This document shows, piece after piece, positions 1 to 8,548 of a stretch of DNA of 64,000 bases. The stretch spans positions 2,108,001 through 2,172,000 of the forward strand of contig NZ_AQFT02000001.1 in assembly GCF_000364225.2 (NCBI RefSeq), written 5' to 3'. The position numbers and the translations under genes were made by a program. The first letter of the stretch is position 1. Every line of letters starts with the position of its first letter. The stretch is from Eubacterium plexicaudatum ASF492 (GTDB lineage Bacteria > Bacillota > Clostridia > Lachnospirales > Lachnospiraceae). The notes below the pieces were generated by a model. It did not search any database. It worked only from the letters and a program-made list of their open reading frames with translations, and had not been told where the DNA came from.

Positions 1-1529
1 ATGCTGTTGCCGTATCCGTCATAACGTTCGGAAATATTGCGCAGTGTTTCCAGTCGGGACTGTGTTTTGTGAAACTGTGTCGCCGTCTGTTCGAGCTGCG
101 CGCGCACCTGTTCCATATCCTGCTTTTTTTCCTGCTGCCGGTCTTCATACTGCTTTTGCGCTTCTTCCAGTTCAAAAATATGATGTTCCAGTGTCTGCAG
201 CGTCTCCTGATGCCGTGCAAGAACGTGATCCAGATCCGCTTCTTCGCTTTTTCTGCGCAGCTTGCGCTGGTTTAACTGTGCATTGCGGATATTGACCTGT
301 TCCAGCATCATGTCAAAACGCTGCTGCTGTCCTTTTACCGCGCCTTTTTGATTTAACAGTTCGATAATTTCATTTTTTCCATGTTCGATCGTTTCATTAC
401 AGGATGCGATCCGTTCTCTGACCTGTTCCAGACGCTGCTGCGCGCTTTTGCGGCTGTCTGCAATTTCCGCCAGCTTCGTATCCAGATCGGATTTTTGATT
501 TTCATATTCCTGTTTGCTGCTGCGCCGCTCGAGGCTGTCTTTTTCAATCGCTTCCTTTCGGTTTTGATAATGTTCCTGCGACATCTGCGCCGTATGAATC
601 TGTTCTAATAAAACGTTTACTTCGCCTTCCAGTTTTCCTTTTTGTACGGCGCAGTCACTGATTTTATTTCTCGTATCGGTAATCGCAAGCTCTGTCTGTT
701 CCAGCTGCTTCGTCAGATTTTCATACTCCGTACGTGTCCGCTCAAACTGCTCCTGTGTTTCTTTTAACTGTGCGTCGGCAATCCGGTATTTTTCCTCCGT
801 TTCTTTGCACTGCACCTGGTTGCGTTCCATATCCAGCAAAAATAAATTGACCTCAAATATTTTCAGTTCATCTTTTTTCTTCATGTAGATCTTTGCTTTT
901 TCGGCCTGCTTTTCCAACGGAACAACCTGCCGCTCCAGCTCTGTCAAAATATCGTGAATACGCACCATGTTTTCGCGCTCATGTTCCAGTTTTTTTTGCG
1001 TATCCGCCTTGCGCCGCTTAAATTTTACAATTCCTGCCGCTTCGTCAAACAGTTCCCGCCTCTCTTCCGGCTTGCCGCTTAAGATTCGCTCAATCTGGCC
1101 CTGTCCGATAATCGAATAGCCTTCCTTCCCGATACCGGTATCATAAAACAACTCGTACACGTCTTTCAGCCTGCAGCCGCTTCCGTTTAACAGATATTCG
1201 CTTTCACCGGAACGATAAACCCGTCTGGCAATTGTAACTTCCTCATATTCGACAGGCAGCACATGATCCGCGTTGTCCAGCGTAATTGCCACGTACGCAT
1301 AGCTTACCGGCCTGCGGTTCTCTGTCCCCGCAAAAATAACGTCCTGCATACTGGAACCGCGCAGCTGCTTGGCGCTCTGCTCGCCCAATACCCATCTGAC
1401 TGCGTCCGCCACGTTACTCTTCCCGCTTCCATTTGGTCCCACGATTCCTGTAATTCCATTGTGAAAGTCAAACACGATCTTATTAGCGAAAGACTTAAAA
1501 CCATGCACTTCTATGCTCTTTAAATACAT
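1..1529 (-). CDS. smc: Chromosome segregation ATPase SMC, N-terminal part (cut by window edge)
   Basis: This is the N-terminal half of the SMC condensin ATPase, which organises and segregates the chromosome with ScpA and ScpB. About 509 residues are present of a family length near 1,190. The start MYLKSIEVHGFKSF at 1529 follows a GGAGGAGAG ribosome site. A Walker A motif (GPNGSGKSN) lies near residue 32, and the conserved SGKPEERRELFDEAAGI segment follows. A long Gln/Glu/Lys-rich coiled coil comes next. The fragment ends at the left edge in YDGYGNS, the usual entry to the hinge domain. The frame reads consistently at several checked points. It lies just downstream of rnc, as in many Firmicutes. 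Confidence 0.96.
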   Translation of the reverse strand, partial: MYLKSIEVHGFKSFANKIVFDFHNGITGIVGPNGSGKSNVADAVRWVLGEQSAKQLRGSSMQDVIFAGTENRRPVSYAYVAITLDNADHVLPVEYEEVTIARRVYRSGESEYLLNGSGCRLKDVYELFYDTGIGKEGYSIIGQGQIERILSGKPEERRELFDEAAGIVKFKRRKADTQKKLEHERENMVRIHDILTELERQVVPLEKQAEKAKIYMKKKDELKIFEVNLFLLDMERNQVQCKETEEKYRIADAQLKETQEQFERTRTEYENLTKQLEQTELAITDTRNKISDCAVQKGKLEGEVNVLLEQIHTAQMSQEHYQNRKEAIEKDSLERRSSKQEYENQKSDLDTKLAEIADSRKSAQQRLEQVRERIASCNETIEHGKNEIIELLNQKGAVKGQQQRFDMMLEQVNIRNAQLNQRKLRRKSEEADLDHVLARHQETLQTLEHHIFELEEAQKQYEDRQQEKKQDMEQVRAQLEQTATQFHKTQSRLETLRNISERYDGYGNS

Positions 1530-1547
1530 TCTCTCCTCCGCCGTTAT

Positions 1548-2237
1548 CTAGTGATTTTGTTCTTTTAGCCGCAGCAGCGCATGATATGCCGCTTCCTGCT
1601 CCGCCGCTTTTTTCGTATGCCCTTCTCCGGTGCCAGCTCTTCGGCTGCCGATACACAGCTCTACCTGAAATACTTTGTCATGATCCGGCCCGCTTTCACC
1701 GATCAGCTTATAGCTGATCGCACCCATATTCTGTCCCTGGACAGTTTCCTGCAGGATAGTCTTGCTATCAAAAAAGAGCTGTTTATGTTCAATGTCCGTC
1801 AGGATAAATTTTAGGACAAACTCTTTTGCATTAGCAAAACCACCATCCAGATAAATCGCTCCGATCACAGCCTCCAGCGCATCGGATAATATGGAACTGC
1901 GCTTTCTTCCTCCGGTATGGTCTTCTCCTCTGCCCAGCAGCAAATACTCTCCCAGATGCAGCTCTTTCGTACAATACGCAAGCGTCGGTTCACAGACAAG
2001 GCTTGCCCGCATTTTTGTCATTTCGCCTTCCGGCATCTTTGGATAATGATGGTACAGATATTCACTGCATATAATTTCCAGAACGGCGTCTCCCAAAAAC
2101 TCCAGCCGCTCATTATCCGAATGTTTTTTCATCCGCTTTTCATTCGCATAGGAACTATGTGTCAGCGCCTGCTCTAAAAGCCCGGTCTGCTGAAACTCAT
2201 AGCCAATCACTTTTTGAAATTCCAACTGTTTTCTCAT
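1548..2237 (-). CDS. rnc: Ribonuclease III
   Basis: Endoribonuclease that cuts double-stranded RNA during rRNA processing and mRNA turnover. It has 229 residues, the usual length. The catalytic signature NERLEFLGDAV is at about residues 42-52. A second acidic cluster (DALEAVIGAIYLDGG) follows, and a C-terminal double-stranded RNA-binding domain ends with the GHTKKAAEQEAA segment. It sits between acpP and smc, a common Firmicutes order, so it is probably co-transcribed with both. An inverted repeat separates it from acpP and may lower read-through. Confidence 0.96.
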   Translation of the reverse strand: MRKQLEFQKVIGYEFQQTGLLEQALTHSSYANEKRMKKHSDNERLEFLGDAVLEIICSEYLYHHYPKMPEGEMTKMRASLVCEPTLAYCTKELHLGEYLLLGRGEDHTGGRKRSSILSDALEAVIGAIYLDGGFANAKEFVLKFILTDIEHKQLFFDSKTILQETVQGQNMGAISYKLIGESGPDHDKVFQVELCIGSRRAGTGEGHTKKAAEQEAAYHALLRLKEQNH

Positions 2238-2269
2238 TTCGCTCTCACTTTCTGTTTTTAAAACCGAAG

Positions 2270-2307
2270 GGGTGTTTTAAAACAACTGCCATCGTCTCAA
2301 AACACCC
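2270..2307 (-). terminator. Hairpin between acpP and rnc
   Basis: A 9-bp perfect stem (GGGTGTTTT at 2270-2278 pairing with AAAACACCC at 2299-2307) lies just after the acpP stop. On the minus strand it is followed by CTTCGGTTTT, so the U-tract is short. It could be a partial terminator or an mRNA-stabilising hairpin that keeps acpP expression above that of rnc and smc. Confidence 0.5.
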
Positions 2308-2314
2308 TTTCCCA

Positions 2315-2545
2315 TTAGTTTAATGCATTTTTAATCTGTTCTACGGCATCGCCTACGGTTGCAATCTTTTCCGATTCCTCGCTGGCAATTTCGATATCAA
2401 ATTCTTCTTCAATGCCCATAATAATCTGGAAGACATCCAGAGAATCGGCACCAAGGTCATCTACAAAAGTAGTATCCATTGTGATTTCTTCTTCATCCAC
2501 ATTCAATACTTCTGCAATGATTTTTTTGATTTTCTCGAATTCCAT
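2315..2545 (-). CDS. acpP: Acyl carrier protein
   Basis: Carrier of growing acyl chains in type II fatty-acid synthesis. It has 76 residues, the standard length, and is strongly acidic. The phosphopantetheine attachment serine is in the motif DDLGADSLD at about residue 36. The gene lies directly after plsX (31 bp gap), with a GGAGGAGAG ribosome site before the ATG. Its neighbours plsX, rnc and smc form the usual Gram-positive arrangement. Confidence 0.97.
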   Translation of the reverse strand: MEFEKIKKIIAEVLNVDEEEITMDTTFVDDLGADSLDVFQIIMGIEEEFDIEIASEESEKIATVGDAVEQIKNALN

Positions 2546-2575
2546 GACAACTCTCTCCTCCTTTTATCATTTTCT

Positions 2576-3610
2576 CTATTTGGAATCCCGTAATTCAGAA
2601 GCCTGTTCAGCCGATAACTGCCGGCTGATTTTTTCATTTATCTTTTGTTTTGAAAAATTCACGCATTGAATTACGGATTGTCTGACCTCGGATGCTTTGG
2701 CGCTTCCATGCGTCTTTACAACCAGACCCTTTAATCCTAACATCGGCGCCCCGCCGTACTGAGAAGCATCAAAACCTTTCAGCGTTTTTTTCAGCGCCGG
2801 TTTGATCAGCAGCGCTCCGATCTTTGTCCGCAGCGAACTCAACATCGTCTTTTTTACCTGTGACAGCAGCATGGAGCTTGTACCTTCATACAGCTTTAAT
2901 ATGACATTGCCGACAAATGCTTCACACACAATGACGTCTGCCGCACCATACGGAATTTCCCGGGCTTCAATGCTGCCGATAAAATTCAGCTCCGTACACT
3001 GTTTTAACAAAGGCATCGTTTCTTTTACAAGCGCATTTCCTTTTTCTTCTTCCGCACCGATATTGACGATTGCCACACGCGGATTCCTGACACCTATGAC
3101 ACGTTCCATGTAAACGGCGCCCATTTTCGCAAACTGCACAAGCTGAGACGCTCTGGCATCCACGTTTGCCCCGCAGTCGATGAGCAGCGACACCCCATTT
3201 GACGTAGGAATTAACGGCGCAAGCGGCGGACGCTCCACTCCTTTTAACCTGCCGACAATCAGCTGGCCGCCTGCCAGCACAGCCCCGGTGCTGCCCGCCG
3301 ATACAAACGCATCCGCTTCCCCGCGTTTTACCATGTTTAATCCGACAACGATCGAAGAATCTTTCTTCTTACGAATTGCCGCAACCGGAGGCTCTGCCAT
3401 CTCAATCACTTCTTCTGCAAAGACGGTTTCCACACGGTCCGCATCATACCGGTACTTTTTCAGCTCCGTTTCCAGTGGGTTCCGCTGTCCGGCAAAGACG
3501 AGCGTCAGATTTTTCTGCGTCTCCAGCGCCTGCAGCGCTCCCTTTACAATTTCACCCGGCGCGTTATCCCCGCCCATGGCATCGACGACCACTCTGATTT
3601 TTTTACTCAT
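2576..3610 (-). CDS. plsX: Phosphate acyltransferase PlsX
   Basis: Converts acyl-ACP and phosphate to acyl-phosphate, the donor used by PlsY in the first step of phospholipid synthesis. The predicted protein has 344 residues. I chose the start MSKKIRVVVDAMGGDNAP at 3610 because GGAGGG lies six bases upstream and DAMGGD(N/H)AP is the family's N-terminal signature; the open frame continues 75 bases further upstream without a better start. A good sigma-A promoter lies about 100 bases upstream. It is followed by acpP, the source of its substrate carrier. Confidence 0.96.
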   Translation of the reverse strand: MSKKIRVVVDAMGGDNAPGEIVKGALQALETQKNLTLVFAGQRNPLETELKKYRYDADRVETVFAEEVIEMAEPPVAAIRKKKDSSIVVGLNMVKRGEADAFVSAGSTGAVLAGGQLIVGRLKGVERPPLAPLIPTSNGVSLLIDCGANVDARASQLVQFAKMGAVYMERVIGVRNPRVAIVNIGAEEEKGNALVKETMPLLKQCTELNFIGSIEAREIPYGAADVIVCEAFVGNVILKLYEGTSSMLLSQVKKTMLSSLRTKIGALLIKPALKKTLKGFDASQYGGAPMLGLKGLVVKTHGSAKASEVRQSVIQCVNFSKQKINEKISRQLSAEQASELRDSK

Positions 3611-3709
3611 GAAGCCCTCCTGTCTCATACACATACCTGCGATCCGATCGTACCGATATGTGTCATTTCCATACACTGGTAACAAATCATTTACAATATA
3701 CTATATGTG

Positions 3710-3738
3710 ATTCTATAAATCAATATAAAAATTGCCAA
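3710..3738 (-). promoter_or_regulatory. Sigma-A promoter for plsX-acpP-rnc-smc
   Basis: Minus-strand -35 TTGGCA (3733-3738), 17-base spacer, -10 TAGAAT (3710-3715). It is correctly placed upstream of plsX and separates this unit from rpmF. I see no convincing FapR-type operator around it. Confidence 0.7.
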
Positions 3739-3829
3739 ACAGAAAGCGCACAACAAAAAAAGTGTAAAGCATATTGACAATTCAACAGACTTTACACTCC
3801 CGGTTGCGGATTGCACTGCATTCATAGCG

Positions 3830-3867
3830 GAAAAAGACTTTATATTACCCTATATAAAGCCTTTTTC
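3830..3867 (-). terminator. Putative terminator after rpmF
   Basis: An imperfect stem pairs GAAAAAG-CTTTATA with TATAAAG-CTTTTTC around a short loop, 25 bases beyond the rpmF stop on the minus strand. The descending arm carries the U-rich tract. The symmetry would let it act in either direction. Together with the promoter at 3710-3738 it divides rpmF from plsX. Confidence 0.55.
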
Positions 3868-3891
3868 GTCTTTTTAAAAACATACATTAAT

Positions 3892-4065
3892 CTACCGCAA
3901 TGATCTCTTTTTGTTATAAGTCCCGCAGTTCTTACATACGCGATGCGGTACCATAAGCTCGCCACATTTATTGCACTTTACTAACGTAGGAGCCGTCATT
4001 TTCCAGTTTGCTCTTCTTTTATCTCTTCTGCTTTTAGAAGTTTTATTTTTTGGACAAATAGACAT
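3892..4065 (-). CDS. rpmF: Ribosomal protein bL32
   Basis: Small structural protein of the 50S subunit. It has 57 residues, the usual length. The start [18 protein letters not shown] at 4065 follows a strong AGGAGGTG site; a longer in-frame extension into yceD has no support. Four cysteines in a CNKCGE...CKNCGTY pattern show the zinc-binding form of L32. The gene begins four bases after the yceD stop, the conserved yceD-rpmF pairing. Confidence 0.97.
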   Translation of the reverse strand: MSICPKNKTSKSRRDKRRANWKMTAPTLVKCNKCGELMVPHRVCKNCGTYNKKRSLR

Positions 4066-4069
4066 CTGC

Positions 4070-4621
4070 TTACACCTCCTTAAACTTGTTAAACACATCT
4101 TGAAATGCCGCCATCCGCGGGTCCGGCACCGTCCGATCGCATCCGCAGTCCGTTTCATTTAAGTTCGCACCGCAGTTTGGGCAGATTCCTCTGCAATCTT
4201 CTTTGCACAGCACCTTTGCCGGCCATGCAAACAGAATTTCTTCGTATACAAGCCGGTCTGCGTCTAGCTGGCAGCCATTCATATATTCCAGCTGTTCCAA
4301 TTGGTCGTCATCTTCTTCCGATTCCAAATCCGGTTCTGCGTCTTTCGAATTTTTGATCGGAATACTCTTATCAATGACCAGATGCAGCGTTGTCAAAACT
4401 TCCGTTAAACAACGGTCACATGGGACAGATATCGTTACATCCAACGCACCCCGGATCAGCAGCCGCTTGTTCTCCTCGTTTGTCAGATGCAGTGTGAATG
4501 GTTCCATTTTTAAAATAGGAAAAACGCCCATTTTAGATTTGATGGAATCCATATCCGGATGAACTGTTTTTTCTTCTGTCGCATTCCAGTTGGAATATAT
4601 TTCGGAAAGATCTAAAACCAT
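4070..4621 (-). CDS. yceD: YceD family (DUF177) protein
   Basis: A YceD/DUF177 protein of 183 residues. The family is conserved next to rpmF and is linked in the literature to 23S rRNA accumulation; its exact role here is not shown. The sequence contains a CDRC pair near residue 72 and a C-terminal cluster ([16 protein letters not shown], then CGCD) typical of the zinc-ribbon variant. A near-consensus sigma-A promoter and a leader hairpin precede it. It is translated just ahead of rpmF. Confidence 0.92.
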   Translation of the reverse strand: MVLDLSEIYSNWNATEEKTVHPDMDSIKSKMGVFPILKMEPFTLHLTNEENKRLLIRGALDVTISVPCDRCLTEVLTTLHLVIDKSIPIKNSKDAEPDLESEEDDDQLEQLEYMNGCQLDADRLVYEEILFAWPAKVLCKEDCRGICPNCGANLNETDCGCDRTVPDPRMAAFQDVFNKFKEV

Positions 4622-4648
4622 GGGGGCCTCCTATCTGTCTGAAAAACA

Positions 4649-4670
4649 CCTGTACGGCCATTGGTACAGG
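4649..4670 (-). terminator. Leader hairpin upstream of yceD (terminator or attenuator)
   Basis: A 7-bp perfect stem (CCTGTAC / GTACAGG) with an 8-base loop is followed on the minus strand by TGTTTTTC. It lies inside the transcribed leader between the yceD promoter and its ribosome site. It may stop read-through from ackA, or may attenuate the yceD-rpmF message. Confidence 0.45.
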
Positions 4671-4691
4671 CTTTCAAACATACACGAAAAA

Positions 4692-4720
4692 AGTATAACC
4701 AAATGTGATTTATTTGTCAA
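4692..4720 (-). promoter_or_regulatory. Sigma-A promoter for yceD-rpmF
   Basis: Minus-strand -35 TTGACA (4715-4720), exactly 17 bases, -10 TATACT (4692-4697). This is a near-perfect vegetative promoter, fitting high expression of a ribosomal protein unit. Confidence 0.85.
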
Positions 4721-4734
4721 CAGAAAAAAACAAT

Positions 4735-5925
4735 TTATTTTACCAAAGCAACGGTTTCTCGTGCAATGGCAAGCTCTTCATTCGTCGGCACAACAAGCAC
4801 TTTCACTTTCGAATCCGGCGTTGAAATCACGACTTCTTCTCCTCGTTTGCTGTTTGCCTCGTCATCAATCCGAATGCCCAGATAAGCCAGATTTTCACAA
4901 ATCTGTTTGCGGACCACGCCATTGTTTTCCCCAAGACCTGCCGTAAAGCAGATGCAGTCTACGCCGTTCATAGCTGCCGCATAAGCGCCTATATATTTTA
5001 ATACCCGATAATTGAATACCTGCTGTGCCGTTGCAGCGCGTTCGTTTCCTGCCGCTTCTGCCTCCTCCAGATCACGGAAATCCGAAGAAACGCCGGATAA
5101 TCCCATAACGCCGGACTTTTTATTCAGCACATTTAAAACGCCTGCCAGATCCAGATTTTCCTTTTTGGCAATAAACTCTACCGCAGAAGGATCAATATCT
5201 CCGGAACGTGTTCCCATTACAAGTCCTTCTAACGGAGAAAGTCCCATGGAAGTATCGACCGACTGCCCGTTTTTAACCGCACAGACCGAAGCGCCGTTTC
5301 CGAGATGGCATACGATCGTCTTTAAAGATTCATACGGCCTGTCTAACATAGCAGCCGCACGTTTTGATACGTAACTATGGCTCGTACCATGAAAACCGTA
5401 TTTGCGTACCGCATACTTTTCATAATATTCATACGGCACACCGTACAAATATGCCTCCTTAGGCATCGTCTGATGAAAAGCCGTATCAAACACGCCAACC
5501 ATCGGCGTCTGCGGCATCAGCTCCTGGCACGCACGCACGCCGATCAGATTTGCCGGGTTGTGCAAAGGCGCCAAATCCGAGCATTCTTCTACCGTTTGAA
5601 TCATTTCATCCGTAATAATCGCAGATGCCGCAAATTTTTCTCCACCGTGTACCAGCCGGTGTCCAACTGCCCCGATTTCATTCAGCCCTTTGATGACTCC
5701 TGTTTTTTCATTCATCAGCGCATCAATAACCATCTGAATTGCCTGCTTATGCGTCGGCATCGCAGCCTCCGTAATTTCTTTTTCTCCTCCCGCCGGCTGA
5801 TATACCAGTCTTCCGTCAATACCAATCCGCTCACAAAGCCCCTTTGCAAGCACATTTTCCGTATCGGAGTTGATAACCTGATATTTTAATGATGAACTGC
5901 CACAGTTAATAACTAATACATTCAT
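4735..5925 (-). CDS. ackA: Acetate kinase
   Basis: Makes ATP and acetate from acetyl phosphate, the last step of acetate fermentation. It has 396 residues, the usual length. Family signatures are visible: [10 protein letters not shown] near the N-terminus, [11 protein letters not shown] with the catalytic-site arginine and histidine, the [10 protein letters not shown] segment and the GTRSGDIDP segment of the active site. No phosphotransacetylase gene is adjacent, and ackA has its own promoter. A GGAGAAAG site precedes the ATG. Confidence 0.97.
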   Translation of the reverse strand: MNVLVINCGSSSLKYQVINSDTENVLAKGLCERIGIDGRLVYQPAGGEKEITEAAMPTHKQAIQMVIDALMNEKTGVIKGLNEIGAVGHRLVHGGEKFAASAIITDEMIQTVEECSDLAPLHNPANLIGVRACQELMPQTPMVGVFDTAFHQTMPKEAYLYGVPYEYYEKYAVRKYGFHGTSHSYVSKRAAAMLDRPYESLKTIVCHLGNGASVCAVKNGQSVDTSMGLSPLEGLVMGTRSGDIDPSAVEFIAKKENLDLAGVLNVLNKKSGVMGLSGVSSDFRDLEEAEAAGNERAATAQQVFNYRVLKYIGAYAAAMNGVDCICFTAGLGENNGVVRKQICENLAYLGIRIDDEANSKRGEEVVISTPDSKVKVLVVPTNEELAIARETVALVK

Positions 5926-5969
5926 TGTCTTTCTCCTTTATTATTCAATATTTCTGCACAATTACAGAT

Positions 5970-5998
5970 ATTATAAACCTTATTGGAGGAATATACAA
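5970..5998 (-). promoter_or_regulatory. Sigma-A promoter for ackA
   Basis: Minus-strand -35 TTGTAT (5993-5998), 17-base spacer, -10 TATAAT (5970-5975), about 45 bases from the ackA start codon. Confidence 0.75.
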
Positions 5999-6040
5999 GA
6001 AATGTTAAAAAATTGACAATTTGGCGCCGTTGCTGCAAAA

Positions 6041-7090
6041 TTACCAGACCTTTTCGCAAACTGCCAGCCGATACAATTCTTCCACCGGTTTTTCAGTATT
6101 CTTGCATACAATGTCATAAAGAAGCTGCAGACTGCCTGGTTCCGCTTCCATTTCCTCTTCGATCACAGCCAACGGCTTCTTTTTCCGACATTTTTTTCGA
6201 ATTAACAAAATGCGTTCCATCCGGCTTCTTTCTTCAAGTTCTTCCTTTACTCTTCCTTCAAGTTCTTCTTTTACTCTTTCCTCAAGTTCTTCTTTTACTC
6301 TTTCCTCAAGTTCTTCTTTTACTCTTTCCTCAAGTTCTTCTTTTACTCTTTCCTCTACCTGAATTTCTACGGCCTCTTTTAATTTCCTTTCAAATTTTTC
6401 ATGACATATTTCCATAAAAATATCACCCATCTCATTTACCTCCTCAAATGTTTTCGGATTTGCACGTATAATTGTCTCCAAAACGGAACGATATAGATTA
6501 TTATGCGAATGTCTGACGTAATCCGCCATTAACGTTCTTGCTTTTTCTGTTTCATATAGTTTGTTAGTCAAACTTTTCAGCCATAAATTTTTTTGTGCGG
6601 ATAATTTTTTTGTGACAATAATCTGAATGGGAATCAAATCTCCACACACCAGATAAATACCTGCTTCCGTATTTTTCACCGTATACTTTTTTACTTTCTC
6701 CAAATGTCCGATCAGTTTTCTTGGATATTTTTCCGAAATAAATGTAATTGTCAATTCCTGTATCGAAATACTGTCCGTCAATGGTGTATCCGCTTTATAA
6801 AAACATGTATATCCGTACACCTTATAAAAATCATCTATACTAAGAAAATCGTCCGGACTTTTATATTCCAAAATATTATATGTACGAAATATTTTACCAA
6901 TATTCTTTTTTATCTTCCTGCCTTTTTCTTTTTTAATAATCAGCACATCAATTTCCATCGGATTTGTTCCAAGCTGATGTTCATTTTCAAATATCAGATG
7001 CTCTGCCTCTTCAGCAAGTTCAATCCGAATATCCGCATAAAATGCAGGATGCCAGTATGTCACATCCGTTTCTGTTTTGTGTTTCTCCAT
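6041..7090 (-). CDS. PD-(D/E)XK nuclease-like protein with heptad-like repeat tail
   Basis: Function not known. The 349-residue protein starts at 7090 behind AAGGAGG. Residues about 40-90 show the pattern EIDVLII ... NILEYKSPDD, which matches the D...ExK core of PD-(D/E)XK folds as in Rpn/YhgA-type and related Clostridia proteins. Residues about 225-290 are a charged helix made of repeated ERVKEELE units, so a long coiled coil is likely. The C-terminal 60 residues are mixed. It has its own promoter and no obvious partner. A role as a transposase-derived or defence nuclease would be inference from fold only; cleavage activity is unproven. Confidence 0.7.
   Translation of the reverse strand: MEKHKTETDVTYWHPAFYADIRIELAEEAEHLIFENEHQLGTNPMEIDVLIIKKEKGRKIKKNIGKIFRTYNILEYKSPDDFLSIDDFYKVYGYTCFYKADTPLTDSISIQELTITFISEKYPRKLIGHLEKVKKYTVKNTEAGIYLVCGDLIPIQIIVTKKLSAQKNLWLKSLTNKLYETEKARTLMADYVRHSHNNLYRSVLETIIRANPKTFEEVNEMGDIFMEICHEKFERKLKEAVEIQVEERVKEELEERVKEELEERVKEELEERVKEELEGRVKEELEERSRMERILLIRKKCRKKKPLAVIEEEMEAEPGSLQLLYDIVCKNTEKPVEELYRLAVCEKVW
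6234..6353 (-). repeat. Five 24-bp in-frame tandem repeats
   Basis: Five consecutive 24-bp units (6234-6257, 6258-6281, 6282-6305, 6306-6329, 6330-6353) encode copies of ERVKEELE in the gene at 6041-7090. Units two to five are almost identical; the first copy differs at a few bases. Because 24 is a multiple of three, copy-number change would lengthen or shorten the coiled coil without breaking the frame. Confidence 0.95.
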
Positions 7091-7293
7091 AGAAAACCTC
7101 CTTTTTCTGTTTTGAAGAGATTTTCCATTGCTTTTAGAAAATCTCCTGCTTATGTGATTGTAAAGCACGAATTTTCTAAAAGAATCAGGGATGATCTTCC
7201 CATATATAGATTTATCATAGAGATCAGGAACAAAAGTATTCCCAAACAATGAAATTTTAGAAATGATACTTTGGAATCACTGTATTTTCCTCT

Positions 7294-7323
7294 ATTGTAT
7301 CACACTTATACCGAAACAATCAA
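7294..7323 (-). promoter_or_regulatory. Probable promoter of the PD-(D/E)XK-like gene
   Basis: Minus-strand -35 TTGATT (7318-7323), 18-base spacer, -10 TACAAT (7294-7299). It would give a leader of about 200 bases before the start at 7090. In the rest of 7091-7406 I see only this leader and the glgD terminator. Confidence 0.5.
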
Positions 7324-7362
7324 TAAAAAAATAACCTTATTGGTTTCAAAATGCCGTTCGCA

Positions 7363-7397
7363 TAAAAAGCGGCATCAGCTTCCATGCCAATGCCGCT
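7363..7397 (-). terminator. Terminator after glgD
   Basis: Perfect 8-bp stem AGCGGCAT / ATGCCGCT (7390-7397 with 7368-7375) followed on the minus strand by TTTTT (7363-7367). It lies about ten bases past the glgD stop and closes the glgC-glgD unit. Confidence 0.85.
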
Positions 7398-7406
7398 AAA
7401 ATCCTG

Positions 7407-8548
7407 TTATACAACCTGTCTTTTTGCTACGAAAATCGGGAATGTATCCGTACCTTTCAGCTCTTTGCCTTCGGTTACGGTTACTTTCTTATCCGTAATA
7501 ATATATTCCGCATCCACACCCGGTTCAATGACCGTATCCTGCATTAAAATTGCATTGCGTACTTTTGCGCCTTTGCCGATTTTAACACCACGGAACAGAA
7601 TACAGTTTTCAATTTCACCCTCAATTACACAACCGTCTGCTACCATTACATTTTTCGCAGAAGCTCCGTTTACATAGCGTGTCGGATTATCGTCACGAAT
7701 CTTTGTGTAAATCGAATTCTTCTCAAATAATGCGGACAGATTTGCGTTGTCCAGCAGACGCATGTTTTCATCAAAGTAACTCTTCAAATCCGTAATTCTT
7801 GCAATATACTCCGTATATTCATATCCCTGAATATTCAGTTCACTCAGTCTTGGAAGCAAAACATCACGTTCCAGATACACGCCGCCGCCGATAGACGCTT
7901 CGTTTACCATTTTAATCAGCGCTTCACGGTCAAATACATAAATATTCATGGAATAGTTCTGTACACCTGTTTCCTGTGAATTAATATGTATTTTATTTAC
8001 ACGGTTATCTGCAAAATCCAGTGTATAATACATTGCTTTGCGCAGATCGTCGGACTTGCGGATGCTTGCCGGCAGATGTTCTTTTGTATAAACTGCCGTT
8101 ACATCGGCGCCGCTGTCGATATGTGCTTTTAACAAAGCCTTAAAGTCAAAATTAAATGCAATATTCGCATCTGACATAATTACGTATTTTTCTTTCTGAG
8201 ATTTTAAAATCCGAGAACACTTGCAATCATGCCGACTTTGCCGCTGTAAATGCCTGTGTTTTTCTGTGCGAACGGCGGGAAAATGTTCAGACCGCCATTT
8301 TTACGGCTTAAATCCCACTCACGGCCTGAGCCTAAGTGATCAAGCAGTGAGAAATAATTTTCGCGCACTAATACGGTAATATTGTCAATTCCGCAATTTA
8401 CCATGCTGGACAGTACGAAGTCGATCATACGGTAACGGCCTCCAAACGGAATGGATGCCATCAGACGCTCATTCGTTAATTCGGATACAAGCTCATCATA
8501 TACATTTGGGAAAATAATGCCCAGTGCGTTCGTATTGGTATTTATCAT
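7407..8548 (-). CDS. glgD: Glycogen synthesis protein GlgD (frame broken at 8206-8209)
   Basis: Non-catalytic partner of ADP-glucose pyrophosphorylase; with GlgC it forms the Firmicutes heteromer that makes ADP-glucose. The N-terminal piece (8204-8548) has the [18 protein letters not shown] segment; the rest (7407-8177) continues with [12 protein letters not shown] and a C-terminal left-handed beta-helix. The frame breaks in an AAAA run (8206-8209). Adding one base restores [15 protein letters not shown] and a 380-residue protein of normal length. The start overlaps the glgC stop by four bases (ATGA), so translation is coupled. I regard the break as a sequence error rather than a true mutation. 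Confidence 0.88.

Noticed and set aside
6234..6353. CRISPR-like array
   Set aside because: The repeats are directly joined with no spacers and are in frame with a coding region.
8200..8215. Programmed -1 frameshift in glgD
   Set aside because: The TTTTAA context is not a standard slippery heptamer with a downstream structure, and identical one-base shortfalls occur in many unrelated genes of the window.
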